From: Nocardioides zeae
GTDB taxonomy: Bacteria > Actinomycetota > Actinomycetes > Propionibacteriales > Nocardioidaceae
NCBI RefSeq assembly: GCF_010686755.1
Contig: NZ_JAAGXA010000001.1
Coordinates: forward strand, 558,001 to 622,000
Length of the DNA: 64,000 nucleotides
Direction of reading: 5' to 3'
In this document: positions 18,958 through 29,236 of the stretch, one piece after another
Position numbering within the stretch: position 1 is the first letter of the stretch
How the letters are laid out: each line of letters starts with the position of its first letter
Notes under the pieces: generated by a model
Told to the model about the DNA's origin: nothing
Database searches by the model: none
Seen by the model: only the letters and a program-made list of their open reading frames with translations
Made by a program: the position numbers and the translations under genes

Positions 18958-20475
18958 TCAGTAGGCGAACGTGAGGGGCGCGTCGGCGTCGTGGTCGTCG
19001 CTGCCGGGGTCCGGCGGCTCGACGAACGGCTCCGGGCCCTTCCTGACGGTCTTCGCGAGCAGCTTCATCTCGACCACCGCGAGCACGGCGTAGAGGCTCG
19101 TCAGCGCGACCACCGAGATGAGCGCCTCGGTGATGCTGACGCCGGGGGAGACGCCCTGCTCGGTCGTCATGAGGCCGAAGACGACCCACGGCTGCCGGCC
19201 CATCTCGGTGAAGATCCACCCCATCGAGTTGGCGGCGACGAGGGCGACGGGCAGGGCGATCCCGACCCGGCCGATCCACGCGGCGCCGACGGTCTCGTCA
19301 CGCTTGCGGCGGGTCAGCCACAGCACCAGCACGGAGCCGGCCGCACCGAGGGCGCCGAAGCCCATCATCCAGCGGAAGGTCCAGTAGGTGACGGGGATGT
19401 TGGGCACGTAGTCGCCGGGCGTGTAGTACGTCGCGCCCGGGTCCGCGCCGTACTGCTCGGCGTAGGTCTCGCGCAGGTCGTTGATGCCCTTGACCTCGCC
19501 GTCGAAGGTGCCGGTGCCGAGGAAGGAGAGCAGGCAGGGCACGGTCACGGCGAACTTCTCGTGCTGGCCGTCGGGGGTGCCGATGGTGAAGACGGAGAAG
19601 GGGGCGCAGGAGTCCTCGGTCTCGTAGAGCGCCTCGGCGGCGGCCATCTTCATGGGCTGCACCTCGGTCATGACCTTGCCCTGGACGTCGCCGGAGACGA
19701 CGACGCCGATGCCGGCGACCGCCATGAGGACGGCGGCGATGCGCATGCCCTTCCGGTACATCTCGCGGTCGGAGCGCGCGGTCGCGGCGATGGCCTCCGC
19801 CTCGCCGGCGCCGACCTCCTCCTCGGTGGCCACGCGGCTGCCGTGGCGCTTCGAGACGTACAGCCAGGCGCTCACGCCGATCACGAAGGCGGCGGCGGTC
19901 ATGTACGCCGCGAGCACGACGTGCGGGAACGTGACGAGCTGCACCTTGTTGAACATCACGGCGGCGAAGTCGGTCAGCTCGGCGCGCCCCGTCTCGGGGT
20001 TGTAGTCGTAGCCGACGGGGTGCTGCATCCAGGAGTTCGCCGCGAGGATGAACCAGGACGAGGCCAGCACGCCGAGGTGGACGATCCACATGCACGCGGC
20101 GTGCACGGCGCGGGGGAGCTTGTCCCAGCCGAAGATCCAGAGGCCCAGGAAGGTCGACTCCAGGAAGAAGGCCAGGAGGCCCTCGATCGCGAGCGGCGCA
20201 CCGAAGACGTCGCCGACGAAGCGCGAGTAGTCGGACCAGTTCATCCCGAACTGGAACTCCTGCACGATGCCGGTGACGAGGCCGAGCGCGAAGTTGATGA
20301 GGAAGAGCTTCCCGAAGAACTTCGTCAGGCGTAGGTAGTCGGGGTTCTTGGTGCGCAACCAGAACGTCTCGAAGATCGCCACGACGAGCGTCAGCCCGAT
20401 CGTGAGCGGTACGAACAGGAAGTGGTACACGGTGACGATGCCGAACTGCCACCGTGCGATGTCGACGAGCTCCAT
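18958..20475 (-). CDS. cydA: Cytochrome bd quinol oxidase subunit I
   Basis: Encodes 505 residues. Visible landmarks are the N-terminal RWQFGIVTVYHFLFVP with the heme b595 histidine, GIVQEFQFGMNWSDYSRFVGD, FFLESTFLGLWIFGW with E residues of the haem/proton site, the Q-loop side helix region KMAAAEALYETEDSC, and GRQPWVVFGLMTTEQGVSP. The Q-loop is short, as in Gram-positive enzymes. CydA carries all three haems and oxidises quinol. AGGAGGA lies 7-8 bases before the ATG. It is the first gene of cydAB-cydDC and is divergent from blaI with BlaI-like operators in the 120-base gap. Confidence 0.97.
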   Translation of the reverse strand: MELVDIARWQFGIVTVYHFLFVPLTIGLTLVVAIFETFWLRTKNPDYLRLTKFFGKLFLINFALGLVTGIVQEFQFGMNWSDYSRFVGDVFGAPLAIEGLLAFFLESTFLGLWIFGWDKLPRAVHAACMWIVHLGVLASSWFILAANSWMQHPVGYDYNPETGRAELTDFAAVMFNKVQLVTFPHVVLAAYMTAAAFVIGVSAWLYVSKRHGSRVATEEEVGAGEAEAIAATARSDREMYRKGMRIAAVLMAVAGIGVVVSGDVQGKVMTEVQPMKMAAAEALYETEDSCAPFSVFTIGTPDGQHEKFAVTVPCLLSFLGTGTFDGEVKGINDLRETYAEQYGADPGATYYTPGDYVPNIPVTYWTFRWMMGFGALGAAGSVLVLWLTRRKRDETVGAAWIGRVGIALPVALVAANSMGWIFTEMGRQPWVVFGLMTTEQGVSPGVSITEALISVVALTSLYAVLAVVEMKLLAKTVRKGPEPFVEPPDPGSDDHDADAPLTFAY

Positions 20476-20529
20476 TGCTCGGTCCTCCTGGGGGCCAGGG
20501 CACGGGCGGGGCTCTTCCCCGTCCGACTT

Positions 20530-20566
20530 CTACGACGTTGCGTAGTAGTTACTACAGATCGTAGTA
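20530..20566. promoter_or_regulatory. Cluster of BlaI/MecI-type operators between cydA and blaI
   Basis: TACTACAGATCGTAGTA (20550-20566) has 6-base arms around a 5-base centre and closely resembles the BlaI/MecI operator (TACTACA..TGTAGTA). CTACGACGTTGCGTAG (20530-20545) is a second imperfect site. The overlapping GTAGTAGTTACTAC (20542-20555) joins them. GTAGTA at 20561-20566 occupies the place of the blaI -35, 17 bases before TACACT (20584-20589), so binding should block blaI transcription. The cluster also lies about 55-90 bases upstream of the cydA start. Confidence 0.82.
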
Positions 20567-20595
20567 CCAACCGAGATCGTCGGTACACTTCTCCC

Positions 20596-21018
20596 GTGCC
20601 CTCGTCTCGCAAGAACTCCTCAAGGTCGGCGCTCGGTGATCTCGAGCGCGCCGTGATGGACGTCCTCTGGTCCCGGTCCGTCGACGAGACGGTCACCGTC
20701 CGCGACGTGCACGAGGAGGTGTCCGCGCAGCGCGAGGTCGCCTACACGACCGTCATGACGGTCATGGACCGCCTGGCGCGCAAGGAGCTCGTCGTGCAGG
20801 AGCGCGACGGCCGCGCCTACCGCTACCGCGCCAGCGCCTCCCGCGGCGAGATGACCGCCTCGCTCATGCGCACGACGCTCGACGACCTCGGCTCCGACGA
20901 CCGCACGGGTGCTCTCGTCGCGTTCGTCGGCGACGCCAGCGCCGAGGAGCTCCAGGCGCTGCGCGACGCCCTCGCCCGCATCCCCGACGACCGCGACCCT
21001 CCTCCCTCGGGCGTCTGA
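20596..21018 (+). CDS. BlaI/MecI/CopY-family transcriptional repressor
   Basis: Encodes 140 residues. The winged helix is clear: ALGDLERAVMDVLWSRSVDETVTVRDVHEEVSAQREVAYTTVMTVMDRLARKELV, then RDGRAYRYRASASRGEMTASLM. This is the PF03965 pattern, including the central YTTVMTVMDRL recognition helix. Family members bind TACA/TGTA-type operators as dimers and are released when a partner M56 protease cuts them. The GTG start at 20596 lies 6 bases after TACACT and has no ribosome-binding site. The next gene encodes the expected M56 partner. The operators upstream suggest autorepression and possible control of cydABDC. Confidence 0.92.
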   Translation: MPSSRKNSSRSALGDLERAVMDVLWSRSVDETVTVRDVHEEVSAQREVAYTTVMTVMDRLARKELVVQERDGRAYRYRASASRGEMTASLMRTTLDDLGSDDRTGALVAFVGDASAEELQALRDALARIPDDRDPPPSGV

Positions 21019-21032
21019 GGCAGGCTGGACCC

Positions 21033-21935
21033 GTGACCCCGCTCGTGCTCGGCGCGCTCGCCGTGGTGCTCGCCGGCCCCGTGCCGGCGCTGCTGGCGCG
21101 TGCCCACGTGCTGCGCCGCACGCCGTACGCCGCGCTGCTGCTCTGGCAGGCCGTCGCCCTCGCCGCCGTCCTCGCGGCCCTCGGTTCGACGCTGGCGCTG
21201 GTCACCGCCCACGTGCTCGTCGAGGACGGCAGCGGCCGCATGCCGGGGGCGGCGGAGTACGCCGTGGCCGCCGTCGCGCTCGGCGTCACCGGCCTCGTCG
21301 CCGGGCGGCTCCTGGTGAGCGCGCACCGGGTCGGGGCCAGCCTGCGGCGCATCCGTCGCCGCCACGCCGACCAGGTCGACCTCCTCGGCAGGGTGCAGGA
21401 CGACGGGGTCCGCGTGCTCGACGACGACGCCCCGGTGGCCTACTGCCTGCCCGGCATCCACCGCTCGCGCGTCGTCGTGTCGGCCGGCTTCATCGAGCGG
21501 CTCGACGTCGACGAGGTGGGTGCGGTGCTGGCGCACGAGTGGGCGCACCTCAAGTTCCGCCACGACCTCGTCGTCGAGTTCTTCGACGTGCTGCACCGGG
21601 CCTTCCCGCGGTGGGTCTCGAGCGCGCGGGCCCTGGCCGAGGTGCGGCTCCTCGTCGAGATGTGCGCCGACCGGGCCGCGGCGCGGGCCGCCGGACGCCG
21701 CCCGCTCGCCCAGGCGCTCGTGCAGCTCGCCGAGTCGCGCGCGCCGGCGGCCGCCATGGGGGCGGGGTCCGGGACGACCTCCGACCTGGCCGCGCGCATC
21801 GAGGTGCTGGGCGACCCGGCGCCGCCGCGACCGCAGGGACCGGCCCTGGTCGTCGTCTCGCTCGCGGTGCTCGTGCTGCCGACGTGGCTCGTCGTCGCCC
21901 CGTGGCTGGCGGCCGTCGCCGACGCGGGCCTCTGA
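21033..21935 (+). CDS. M56-family membrane metallopeptidase (BlaR/MecR-like, no sensor domain)
   Basis: Encodes 300 residues with three N-terminal membrane segments, a cytosolic zinc protease domain and a final membrane segment. The zinc site is HEWAH (H168, E169, H172) in GAVLAHEWAHLKFRHD, and the third ligand region is ALAEVRLLVEMCADRAAARAA. In BlaR1 and MecR1 this domain cleaves the BlaI/MecI repressor after beta-lactam binding. Here the chain ends right after the last membrane segment, so the penicillin-binding sensor is missing and the signal must be different. It begins 14 bases after the repressor gene. Confidence 0.88.
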   Translation: MTPLVLGALAVVLAGPVPALLARAHVLRRTPYAALLLWQAVALAAVLAALGSTLALVTAHVLVEDGSGRMPGAAEYAVAAVALGVTGLVAGRLLVSAHRVGASLRRIRRRHADQVDLLGRVQDDGVRVLDDDAPVAYCLPGIHRSRVVVSAGFIERLDVDEVGAVLAHEWAHLKFRHDLVVEFFDVLHRAFPRWVSSARALAEVRLLVEMCADRAAARAAGRRPLAQALVQLAESRAPAAAMGAGSGTTSDLAARIEVLGDPAPPRPQGPALVVVSLAVLVLPTWLVVAPWLAAVADAGL

Positions 21936-21938
21936 CCC

Positions 21939-21971
21939 GGGTCGGACCTGGGTCGGACCTGGGTCGGACCT
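21939..21971. repeat. Three tandem 11-bp units upstream of ftsK
   Basis: GGGTCGGACCT is repeated three times exactly and followed by a partial unit (GGGCCG). It lies just behind the M56 peptidase stop, 98 bases before the ftsK start. Its role is unknown. Confidence 0.8.
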
Positions 21972-22068
21972 GGGCCGTACCACGCGGTGGCCCGGTCCAC
22001 AGGACCGGGGCGCGACACGCCTGGAGTGAAGCGTGGTGCGGGTGTGACGATCGCCTAGGGTCACGAGC

Positions 22069-24777
22069 ATGGCGACCCGTACGTCTTCCCCGCCGGGGTC
22101 GCGAAGCTCGAGCACGTCCCGCAACGGCGCATCCCGCACGGGTGCGTCCAAGGGCGGCTCGGGGTCTCGCGCCCGGAGTGCCGGCAAGTCCACCCGTTCC
22201 GTCAACGCCCGAGGTGGCAGCGCGAAGCGTGCTCCGGCGCGCCCCGCTCCCCGGGCGGTGCGCAGCGGCCCCGGTCCGGTCCTGCGCTTCTTCGCGCTGA
22301 TCGGACGCGGGATCGTCGCGGCCTGGCTCGGCCTCGCGGGTGCCGTCGGCGGGGCGGCGCGCAGCGTCGGCCACGCGGCACGCGAGGTGGAGCCCGAGCA
22401 CCGGCGCGACGGTGTCGGGCTCGCGTTCTTCGGTCTCGCGGTCGTCGTGGCCGGCGCCGTCTGGTGGCAGTTCTCGGGGGCGGCCCTCGACACGGTGCGC
22501 ACCATGGTCGCGGGCTCGGTCGGCAAGCTGGCCGGGTTCGTGCCGCTGGCGCTGGTCTACGTCGGGTGGCGCAACATGCGCGACCCGGAGCGCAACGGCC
22601 CGGTGGGACGCCAGGTCATCGGCTGGACCGCCCTCTCCTTCGGGCTCCTCGGCATCGTGCACATCGCCAACGGCAACCCCGAGCCCGTCCTCGGTGACAC
22701 CGACGACCTCCAGCAGGCCGGTGGCGCCGTCGGCTTCGTCGTCTCCAGCCTGCTGCTCGACCTGCTGCGCACGCCGTGGGTGGTCGTGCCGCTCCTCGCC
22801 CTGCTCGGGTTCTTCGGAGTCCTCATCATCACGGCGACGCCCGTCTACCAGATCCCCGCCCGCCTGCGGGAGGCGCGCGACCGCCTGCTCGGCGCCCCCG
22901 GCCACGACGGCCGCGCCGAGCGCTCCGCGGCGGACGAGGACGTGGACCTCGACGCGGGGGACCCGGCCTACGACACGCCGCTCGTCACGGACGCGGAGAG
23001 CCGCAAGGAGCGCCGCGCCCGGCTCAAGGCCGAGCGCGAGGAGCGCGCCGCGGCCGAGGAGGCCGAGGCGGCGCTCGTCGCCGACGTCGGTCCCGACGCC
23101 CTCGACTTCGCCCAGGGCGTCTTCGACGACGCCCCGGAGGCGCCCTCGACCCCGACCCCGGACCGCGCCGCGCCGGCCGCGACCACCGCGGGCGCCGCCG
23201 CCGCAGCGGTCCCGGGCCGGTCCTCGGCGCGCGACGACGACGGTGCCCTCGAGCCGCCCCCGCACGCCCAGCTGCCGCCGCGGGTCGAGCAGCTCTCGAT
23301 CTCGGGTGACATCGCCTACTCGCTGCCCGCCAGCGAGATGCTGAAGGAGGGCTCGCCGCACAAGGCGCGCTCGAAGGCCTCCGACGCCGTCGTCGAGCGC
23401 CTCACGCAGGTGATGGACGAGTTCAACATCGACGCGCAGGTCACCGGCTACACCCGGGGCCCGACGGTGACGCGCTACGAGGTCGAGCTCGGACCGGGCG
23501 TCAAGGTCGAGAAGATCCTCAACGTCCAGAAGAACATCGCGTACGCCGTCGCCTCGGCCGACGTGCGGATCCTCAGCCCCATCCCGGGCAAGTCCGCGGT
23601 GGGCGTCGAGATCCCCAACCTCGACAAGGAGATCGTCTCGCTCGGCGACGTGCTCCGCTCGAGCACGGCACGCTCCGAGCCGCACCCGATGATCGCGGGC
23701 CTCGGCAAGGACGTGGAGGGTGGCTTCGTCGTCGCGAACCTGGCGAAGATGCCCCACCTGCTCGTGGCGGGCGCCACCGGCTCCGGAAAGTCGAGCTTCA
23801 TCAACTCGATGATCACGTCGATCCTCATGCGCTCCACGCCCGACGAGGTGCGCATGATCATGGTCGACCCGAAGCGGGTGGAGCTGAACGCCTACGAGGG
23901 GATCCCGCACCTCATCACGCCCATCATCACGGACCCGAAGAAGGCGGCCGAGGCGCTGGCCTGGGTCGTGCGCGAGATGGACCTGCGCTACGACGACCTC
24001 GCCAACTTCGGCTTCCGCCACGTCGACGACTTCAACAAGGCCGTGCGGGCCGGCAAGATCGAGGTGCCCCCGGGCAGCGAGCGCGTGCTCACGCCGTACC
24101 CCTACCTGCTCGTCATCGTCGACGAGCTCGCCGACCTGATGATGGTCGCCCCGCGGGACGTCGAGGACGCGGTCGTGCGCATCACCCAGCTCGCCCGCGC
24201 CGCCGGCATCCACCTGGTGCTGGCGACGCAGCGTCCCTCGGTGGACGTCGTGACCGGTCTCATCAAGGCCAACGTGCCCTCGCGGCTGGCGTTCGCGACG
24301 TCGTCGCTCGGCGACAGCCGCGTCATCCTCGACCAGCCCGGGGCCGAGAAGCTCGTGGGCCAGGGTGACGGGCTCTTCCTGCCGATGGGCATGTCGAAGC
24401 CGATCCGCGTGCAGGGCTCGTGGGTCGGTGAGGGCGAGATCGCCCAGGTCGTGAAGCACTGCCGGGCGCAGCTCGAGCCGACCTACCGCGAGGACGTCAC
24501 GGCGCCGGCGCAGAGCAAGCGCGAGCTCGACGACGACATCGGCGACGACATGGACCTGGTCATCCAGGCCATCGAGCTCGTCGTGTCGACCCAGTTCGGC
24601 TCGACGTCGATGCTGCAGCGCAAGCTGCGGGTCGGCTTCGCCAAGGCCGGGCGCCTCATGGACATCCTGGAGAGCCGCGGGGTCGTCGGACCCAGCGAGG
24701 GCTCCAAGGCTCGGGACGTGCTCGTCAAGCCCGACGAGATCGACGGCGTGATCCTGACGTTGCAGGGGGAGCAGTGA
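22069..24777 (+). CDS. ftsK: DNA translocase FtsK/SpoIIIE
   Basis: Encodes 902 residues. A basic Ser/Arg-rich start is followed by four membrane segments (about residues 120-265), an acidic and Ala-rich linker, the FtsK beta domain, and the alpha motor domain with Walker [11 protein letters not shown] (K574) and the Walker B segment [14 protein letters not shown]. The C-terminal gamma winged helix ([33 protein letters not shown]) reads KOPS-like sequences. FtsK pumps chromosome ends across the division septum. The ATG follows TAGGGT (22056-22061) by 7 bases without a ribosome-binding site. The next gene overlaps its stop by 4 bases. Confidence 0.96.
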   Translation: MATRTSSPPGSRSSSTSRNGASRTGASKGGSGSRARSAGKSTRSVNARGGSAKRAPARPAPRAVRSGPGPVLRFFALIGRGIVAAWLGLAGAVGGAARSVGHAAREVEPEHRRDGVGLAFFGLAVVVAGAVWWQFSGAALDTVRTMVAGSVGKLAGFVPLALVYVGWRNMRDPERNGPVGRQVIGWTALSFGLLGIVHIANGNPEPVLGDTDDLQQAGGAVGFVVSSLLLDLLRTPWVVVPLLALLGFFGVLIITATPVYQIPARLREARDRLLGAPGHDGRAERSAADEDVDLDAGDPAYDTPLVTDAESRKERRARLKAEREERAAAEEAEAALVADVGPDALDFAQGVFDDAPEAPSTPTPDRAAPAATTAGAAAAAVPGRSSARDDDGALEPPPHAQLPPRVEQLSISGDIAYSLPASEMLKEGSPHKARSKASDAVVERLTQVMDEFNIDAQVTGYTRGPTVTRYEVELGPGVKVEKILNVQKNIAYAVASADVRILSPIPGKSAVGVEIPNLDKEIVSLGDVLRSSTARSEPHPMIAGLGKDVEGGFVVANLAKMPHLLVAGATGSGKSSFINSMITSILMRSTPDEVRMIMVDPKRVELNAYEGIPHLITPIITDPKKAAEALAWVVREMDLRYDDLANFGFRHVDDFNKAVRAGKIEVPPGSERVLTPYPYLLVIVDELADLMMVAPRDVEDAVVRITQLARAAGIHLVLATQRPSVDVVTGLIKANVPSRLAFATSSLGDSRVILDQPGAEKLVGQGDGLFLPMGMSKPIRVQGSWVGEGEIAQVVKHCRAQLEPTYREDVTAPAQSKRELDDDIGDDMDLVIQAIELVVSTQFGSTSMLQRKLRVGFAKAGRLMDILESRGVVGPSEGSKARDVLVKPDEIDGVILTLQGEQ

Positions 24778-26786
24778 GCCAGCACGAGACGATCGAGAAC
24801 CCGCACGGCGGTCCCGAGGCCGCGGCCCAGGGCACCCGGCGCGACCCGTTCGGCCTCAACCTGCCGCGACGACCCGACTGGGAGATGTTCGGCGTCGTCT
24901 CCGACGACCTCGATCGCGACCTCGCGGCCGGAGCGGCCGTCGAGCTCCGGCGCAGCGGTCTCGTCGCCGGGGTCGTCGGTCTCGCCGCCGCCGGCCTCGC
25001 CGTGGCGTGGCTCAGCCGTGCCGCCGCGGACGGGGGAGCGCTGGCGTGGTCCCTCACGGGCTTCCTCGCGCTCGTCGCCCTCGCCTACCTGACCGCGTTC
25101 GTGGACGCACGCGTGCCGCTCGCGGTCGTCGACGCGCAGGGCGTGCGCATGCGTCTCGGGCGCACCTGGCAGGGCCTGCCGTGGGAGAGCGTCGACCGCG
25201 TCGAGCTCGCTCCCCGCCAGGGCCTGCTGCGCGACGGCCGCCTCGTCGTGGTGCCGTTCGACACCGACGAGGTCGTCGGCGCCCTCGACGGCAGCGCACG
25301 CTGGCACGCCTTCCTCGCACGACGCTGGTACGGCGGCTCGTTCGCCCTGCCCGTCGGGCTGTCCACCAAGGTGACGGGCGCGGTGGACCTCGCCGAGGCG
25401 GTCCGGTCGCTGGCCGACCCCGAGGTGCCGGTGCAGGTGGTCCAGGCGCCGGTCGAGGAGTCGGTCGAGACCCCGGACGAGGCGCCGGTCGAGGAGACGG
25501 TCGAGACGATCGACGTCGGCACGGACCGCGCGGCCACTGACCCGGCCCCGGTCGTCGAGGAGCACGTGCTCGAGGACGAGGACGAGGACGAGACGGAGAA
25601 CGAGGGCGAGGACGGGACGAAGGACGCACCCTCGCCCGTCGTGACCGCCGCCCAGCGGCTCCGGCCCTGGGCCGCAGCCGTGCTCGCCCGTGTCGGCGAG
25701 CGACGGGACGCCCGTCGCGCGGAGCCCGCCGACGACGACCCGCGCGACGAGCAGCACGAGGACCTCCAGGACCCGGGCGACGAGCCCGCTGCCGCGCCGG
25801 CCGCACCTGCCTCGCCCACCCCGTCGCCGTTGCGCGAGCCGCGCGTCGCCGTGCGGGCGGAGGTGCTGCGCCGCGAGGAGGCCGTGCTCGACCTGCCCGC
25901 GTCGGCCCGTGTGGACACCCCCGAGACCGGGCCGTCCGGGCTGCCCGGCCTGCCTGAGGCCGCGGCGTACCTCCGCCGTCCCGACGAGCCCGGCCTCGCG
26001 GCGTACGAGGTCCGCGACCCCCACGACGGAGCGACCGGGCCCCTCGGCATCGTCCCGCCCGAGCCCGAGCCCGAGCCCGAGCCCGATCCCGTGCCCGACC
26101 CGGTCGTCGGTCCGGTGCTGACCGAGGCGCGTCGACGGCTCGGCCTCAGCGTCGACCAGGTCGCCGAGCGCACCCGGATCCGCCCGCACGTCATCGAGGC
26201 CATCGAGGTCGACGACTTCGGGCCGTGCGGCGGCGACTTCTACGCGCGGGGCCACCTGCGCACCCTCGGCCGCGTGCTGGGGGTGGAGCCGCAGCCGCTG
26301 GTGGAGCAGTACGACGAGCGCTACGCCGCCGCCCCCATCGACGCGCGTCGCGTGTTCGAGGCCGAGCTGGCCACGGTGCCGGGCGGGTCGCTGCGCGCGA
26401 CGCGGGGAGGCCCGAACTGGTCGGTGCTGGTGGCCGCCGTCATGTCCGTCGTGCTCCTCTGGGCGGTCGCGCAGTTCCTCTTCGAGCGGCCGGCCGGCAG
26501 CGAGGGGACGGCCGGCGAGCAGGCCGGCCTGTCGTCGGGGAGCGTCGCGACGCCCCTCGACGTCGAGCTGGTGGCGGGTGAGCAGGCGGCCGACGTCACG
26601 GTGCGCGACGCCGCCGGTGCGGTCGTGTGGCAGGGCCGGCTGGAGCCGGGGGCCACGCAGGCCGTCCGGGCGACGCCGCCCGTGCGCATCTCGAGCTCCG
26701 ACGGTGCGGTCGCCGCGTCCATCGACGGGCGCGACCCGAGTCCGCTGGGCGAGGCCGGCGAGCCCGTGCAGCGGTCCCTGTCCTGA
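24774..26786 (+). CDS. Large RodZ-like membrane helix-turn-helix protein with N-terminal PH-like region
   Basis: Encodes 670 residues, about twice the usual RodZ. Residues 62-80 and 90-110 are membrane segments, then a PH-like beta region (about 113-225; [26 protein letters not shown]). A disordered acidic and proline-rich stretch with PE repeats follows (about 230-440). The RodZ-type HTH is at about 443-510 ([44 protein letters not shown]), a membrane helix at about 547-570, and a C-terminal beta domain. RodZ links MreB to the membrane and shape machinery. The GTG start shares four bases with the ftsK stop, so the two are co-translated and may act together at the cell envelope or septum (inference). 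Confidence 0.8.
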   Translation: MSQHETIENPHGGPEAAAQGTRRDPFGLNLPRRPDWEMFGVVSDDLDRDLAAGAAVELRRSGLVAGVVGLAAAGLAVAWLSRAAADGGALAWSLTGFLALVALAYLTAFVDARVPLAVVDAQGVRMRLGRTWQGLPWESVDRVELAPRQGLLRDGRLVVVPFDTDEVVGALDGSARWHAFLARRWYGGSFALPVGLSTKVTGAVDLAEAVRSLADPEVPVQVVQAPVEESVETPDEAPVEETVETIDVGTDRAATDPAPVVEEHVLEDEDEDETENEGEDGTKDAPSPVVTAAQRLRPWAAAVLARVGERRDARRAEPADDDPRDEQHEDLQDPGDEPAAAPAAPASPTPSPLREPRVAVRAEVLRREEAVLDLPASARVDTPETGPSGLPGLPEAAAYLRRPDEPGLAAYEVRDPHDGATGPLGIVPPEPEPEPEPDPVPDPVVGPVLTEARRRLGLSVDQVAERTRIRPHVIEAIEVDDFGPCGGDFYARGHLRTLGRVLGVEPQPLVEQYDERYAAAPIDARRVFEAELATVPGGSLRATRGGPNWSVLVAAVMSVVLLWAVAQFLFERPAGSEGTAGEQAGLSSGSVATPLDVELVAGEQAADVTVRDAAGAVVWQGRLEPGATQAVRATPPVRISSSDGAVAASIDGRDPSPLGEAGEPVQRSLS

Positions 26787-26820
26787 CCGCCGTCCGCGTC
26801 GGTCGCGTCCCCGCACCCGT

Positions 26821-26847
26821 GGGGCGGCGCCGTTTCGACGCCGCCCC
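26821..26847 (+). terminator. Hairpin terminator behind the rodZ-like gene
   Basis: A perfect 9-bp stem (GGGGCGGCG at 26821-26829, CGCCGCCCC at 26839-26847) encloses a 9-base loop. No U tract follows, as is usual for GC-rich actinobacterial terminators. It separates the ftsK operon from rimO, although it lies only 27 bases before the rimO start. Confidence 0.6.
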
Positions 26848-26874
26848 GCGCGTGCGGGCATACTCGACGGGATC

Positions 26875-28380
26875 ATGACTGCTTCCACCGCGCCCTCCCG
26901 CCCCACCGCCGCCGACGGCGCCGAGCCGCTGTCGGTCGCCATGGTGACCCTCGGCTGCGCCCGCAACGAGGTCGACTCCGAGGAGCTGGCCGGGCGTCTC
27001 GAGGCGGGTGGCTTCCGCCTGGTGGACGACCCGGACGCGGCCGACACGGTCGTCGTCAACACGTGCGGCTTCGTCGAGTCCGCGAAGAAGGACTCCGTCG
27101 ACACGCTCCTGGCGGCGGCCGACCTCAAGGAGGGCGGCACGACCCGCGCCGTGGTGGCCGTCGGCTGCCTCGCGGAGCGGTACGGCGCGGAGCTCGCCGA
27201 CTCCCTGCCCGAGGCCGACGCGGTCCTCGGCTTCGACGACTACCCCGACATCGCGGCGCGGCTGCGCGCCATCGTCGCGGGCGAGGCGCACCACCCGCAC
27301 ACGCCGACCGACCGTCGCCGGCTGCTCCCCATCAGCCCGGTGGAGCGTGCGGAGGCAATGGTGACCAGCGGTCTCAGCGTGCCGGGCCACGCGCCCGACC
27401 TGCCGTTCGGAGCCGCACCGGCGAGCGGCCCGCGGGCCGTGCGACGGCGGCTCGACGGCGGACCGACGGCGCCGCTCAAGCTGGCGAGCGGCTGCGACCG
27501 CCGCTGCACCTTCTGCGCCATCCCCAGCTTCCGCGGCTCGTTCGTCAGCCGTCGGCCCGCCGACGTGCTCGGCGAGGCGCGCTGGCTGGGCGAGCAGGGC
27601 GTCCGCGAGCTGTTCCTCGTGAGCGAGAACTCGACGTCGTACGGCAAGGACCTCGGCGACGTGAAGCTGCTCGAGACGCTCCTGCCCGAGCTCGCCGCCG
27701 TCGAGGGCGTCGCCCGGGTGCGCGTGTCCTACCTGCAGCCGGCCGAGACCCGCCCGGGCCTCATCCGCGCCATCGCGTCCACGCCGGGGGTCACGCCGTA
27801 CTTCGACCTGTCGTTCCAGCACGCCAGCAACGCGGTGCTGCGGCGCATGCGCCGCTTCGGCGACCCCGACAGCTTCCTCGCGCTGCTCGAGCGCATCCGG
27901 GCGCTGGCCCCGGAGGCCGGCATCCGCTCCAACGTCATCGTCGGCTTCCCGGGTGAGACCGAGGAGGACGTCGAGACCCTCTGCGCGTTCCTCGAGGCGG
28001 CACGCCTCGACGTGACCGGCGTGTTCGGCTACTCCGACGAGGACGGCACGGAGGCCGCCGGGTTCGAGGGCAAGCACGACGACGACGAGGTGCGGGCACG
28101 CACCGAGCACGTCACGGACCTCGTCGAGCAGCTCACGTCGCAGCGCGCCGAGGAGCGGGTCGGCGAGCACGTCGAGGTGCTCGTCGAGCGCCTCGACGAC
28201 GAGGAGGGGCCCGAGGGTCGCGCCGCGCACCAGGGACCCGAGGTCGACGGCACGACGACCCTCGTGACCGCCGACGGCGACCTGCCGGTCGGCGTGCGCG
28301 TCGGTGACCTCGTGCCGGCGGTCGTGGTGGCGAGCGAGGGTGTCGACCTGGTGGCCGAGATCGCAGGAGGGCGTCGATGA
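26875..28380 (+). CDS. rimO: Ribosomal protein S12 methylthiotransferase RimO
   Basis: Encodes 501 residues. The N-terminal UPF0004 domain supplies three cluster cysteines ([37 protein letters not shown]). The radical SAM cluster is C207, C211 and C214 in [15 protein letters not shown], and a C-terminal TRAM domain follows. RimO adds a methylthio group to an aspartate of ribosomal protein S12 rather than to tRNA; the SFRGSF motif and short N-terminus separate it from MiaB. The linker between the two domains is longer than in E. coli ([17 protein letters not shown] region), as seen in actinobacteria. The stop overlaps pgsA by 4 bases. Confidence 0.95.
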   Translation: MTASTAPSRPTAADGAEPLSVAMVTLGCARNEVDSEELAGRLEAGGFRLVDDPDAADTVVVNTCGFVESAKKDSVDTLLAAADLKEGGTTRAVVAVGCLAERYGAELADSLPEADAVLGFDDYPDIAARLRAIVAGEAHHPHTPTDRRRLLPISPVERAEAMVTSGLSVPGHAPDLPFGAAPASGPRAVRRRLDGGPTAPLKLASGCDRRCTFCAIPSFRGSFVSRRPADVLGEARWLGEQGVRELFLVSENSTSYGKDLGDVKLLETLLPELAAVEGVARVRVSYLQPAETRPGLIRAIASTPGVTPYFDLSFQHASNAVLRRMRRFGDPDSFLALLERIRALAPEAGIRSNVIVGFPGETEEDVETLCAFLEAARLDVTGVFGYSDEDGTEAAGFEGKHDDDEVRARTEHVTDLVEQLTSQRAEERVGEHVEVLVERLDDEEGPEGRAAHQGPEVDGTTTLVTADGDLPVGVRVGDLVPAVVVASEGVDLVAEIAGGRR

Positions 28381-29018
28381 CCCACGAGCCGACGGGTGCG
28401 GTCGAGCCGACCCGCCCCAGCAACTGGAACCTGCCGAACGCGTTGACGACGCTGCGCATCGTGCTCGTGCCGTTCTTCGGCTGGGCGCTGCTCGTCGACG
28501 GCGGCGACTCCGTGCTGTGGCGCACGGTGGCGTGGGTGATCTTCGCGGTCGCCATGATCACCGACAAGATCGACGGCGACATCGCGCGGGCGCGCAACCT
28601 CGTGACCGACTTCGGCAAGATCGCGGACCCCATCGCGGACAAGGCGATCACCGGCATGGCCTTCATCGGCCTGGCGATCGTGGGCGACGTGTGGTGGTGG
28701 GTCGCGATCGTCGTGCTCGTCCGCGAGTGGAGCGTGACGCTGCTGCGCCTGTCGGTCGCCAAGCAGGTCGTGATCGCCGCGAAGCAGAGCGGCAAGATCA
28801 AGACGGCGCTCCAGGGGGTCGCGCTCGGCACGCTGAGCCTGCCCCTGCTGCAGGTCGGCGACGTCGTCGGGTGGCTCGAGGTCCCCGGTCTCGTCCTGTT
28901 CTACGTCGCGCAGGTGGGTCTCGCCGCGGCCGTCGCCATGACGCTGTGGTCCGGCTACGAGTTCTACCGCGACCTCTACCGCCAGCGGCACCTGCTGCGG
29001 GCGCCCGCGCGGGCCTGA
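28377..29018 (+). CDS. pgsA: CDP-diacylglycerol--glycerol-3-phosphate 3-phosphatidyltransferase
   Basis: Encodes 213 residues of a CDP-alcohol phosphatidyltransferase with about five membrane helices. The family signature DGxxAR..FGxxxDPxxDK is present as [27 protein letters not shown]. PgsA makes phosphatidylglycerol phosphate, the precursor of phosphatidylglycerol and cardiolipin. The ATG overlaps the rimO stop (ATGA). This gene is typically found next to cinA and clgR; here the cinA pair is separated from it by the ExeM gene. Confidence 0.92.
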   Translation: MTHEPTGAVEPTRPSNWNLPNALTTLRIVLVPFFGWALLVDGGDSVLWRTVAWVIFAVAMITDKIDGDIARARNLVTDFGKIADPIADKAITGMAFIGLAIVGDVWWWVAIVVLVREWSVTLLRLSVAKQVVIAAKQSGKIKTALQGVALGTLSLPLLQVGDVVGWLEVPGLVLFYVAQVGLAAAVAMTLWSGYEFYRDLYRQRHLLRAPARA

Positions 29019-29036
29019 GCCCGGTCCGCGTTCCTG

Positions 29037-29057
29037 AGCCCGCGCTGGACGCGGGCT
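29037..29057 (+). terminator. Hairpin terminator behind pgsA
   Basis: A perfect 8-bp stem (AGCCCGCG at 29037-29044, CGCGGGCT at 29050-29057) with a 5-base loop lies 19 bases after the pgsA stop. No U tract follows. Confidence 0.6.
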
Positions 29058-29076
29058 GAGAGAGCGGCCCCGGTCC

Positions 29077-29150
29077 GGACGTCTTGCGTTGCAACGGACG
29101 TCTCGACCGAACCGTTACCGATCGTTCACTGCGAATCATTGCTTTCATCC
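29077..29150 (+). promoter_or_regulatory. AT-richer upstream region of the secreted nuclease gene with repeats
   Basis: GGACGTCT occurs twice in direct orientation (29077-29084 and 29096-29103) around the palindrome GTTGCAAC (29088-29095). Downstream, GTTACCGATC and GTTCACTGCG (from 29114 and 29124) form a loose 10-base direct repeat reminiscent of actinobacterial PHO boxes, in a patch that is less GC-rich than its surroundings. A phosphate-scavenging nuclease would suit such control. The match is weak and the true promoter is not identified. Confidence 0.3.
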
Positions 29151-29236
29151 ACCGGTACGGGGTGGACTGGACCGGTTGTCGTCCAGCCGCGCGACCCCCG
29201 ATGTCGTGGCGGCACGGTTCCCGTGAAAGGTCGCTC

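Noticed and set aside
20596..21935. Beta-lactam resistance regulators BlaI/BlaR1
   Set aside because: The M56 protein lacks the penicillin-binding sensor domain and no beta-lactamase gene is near, so a resistance call is not supported.
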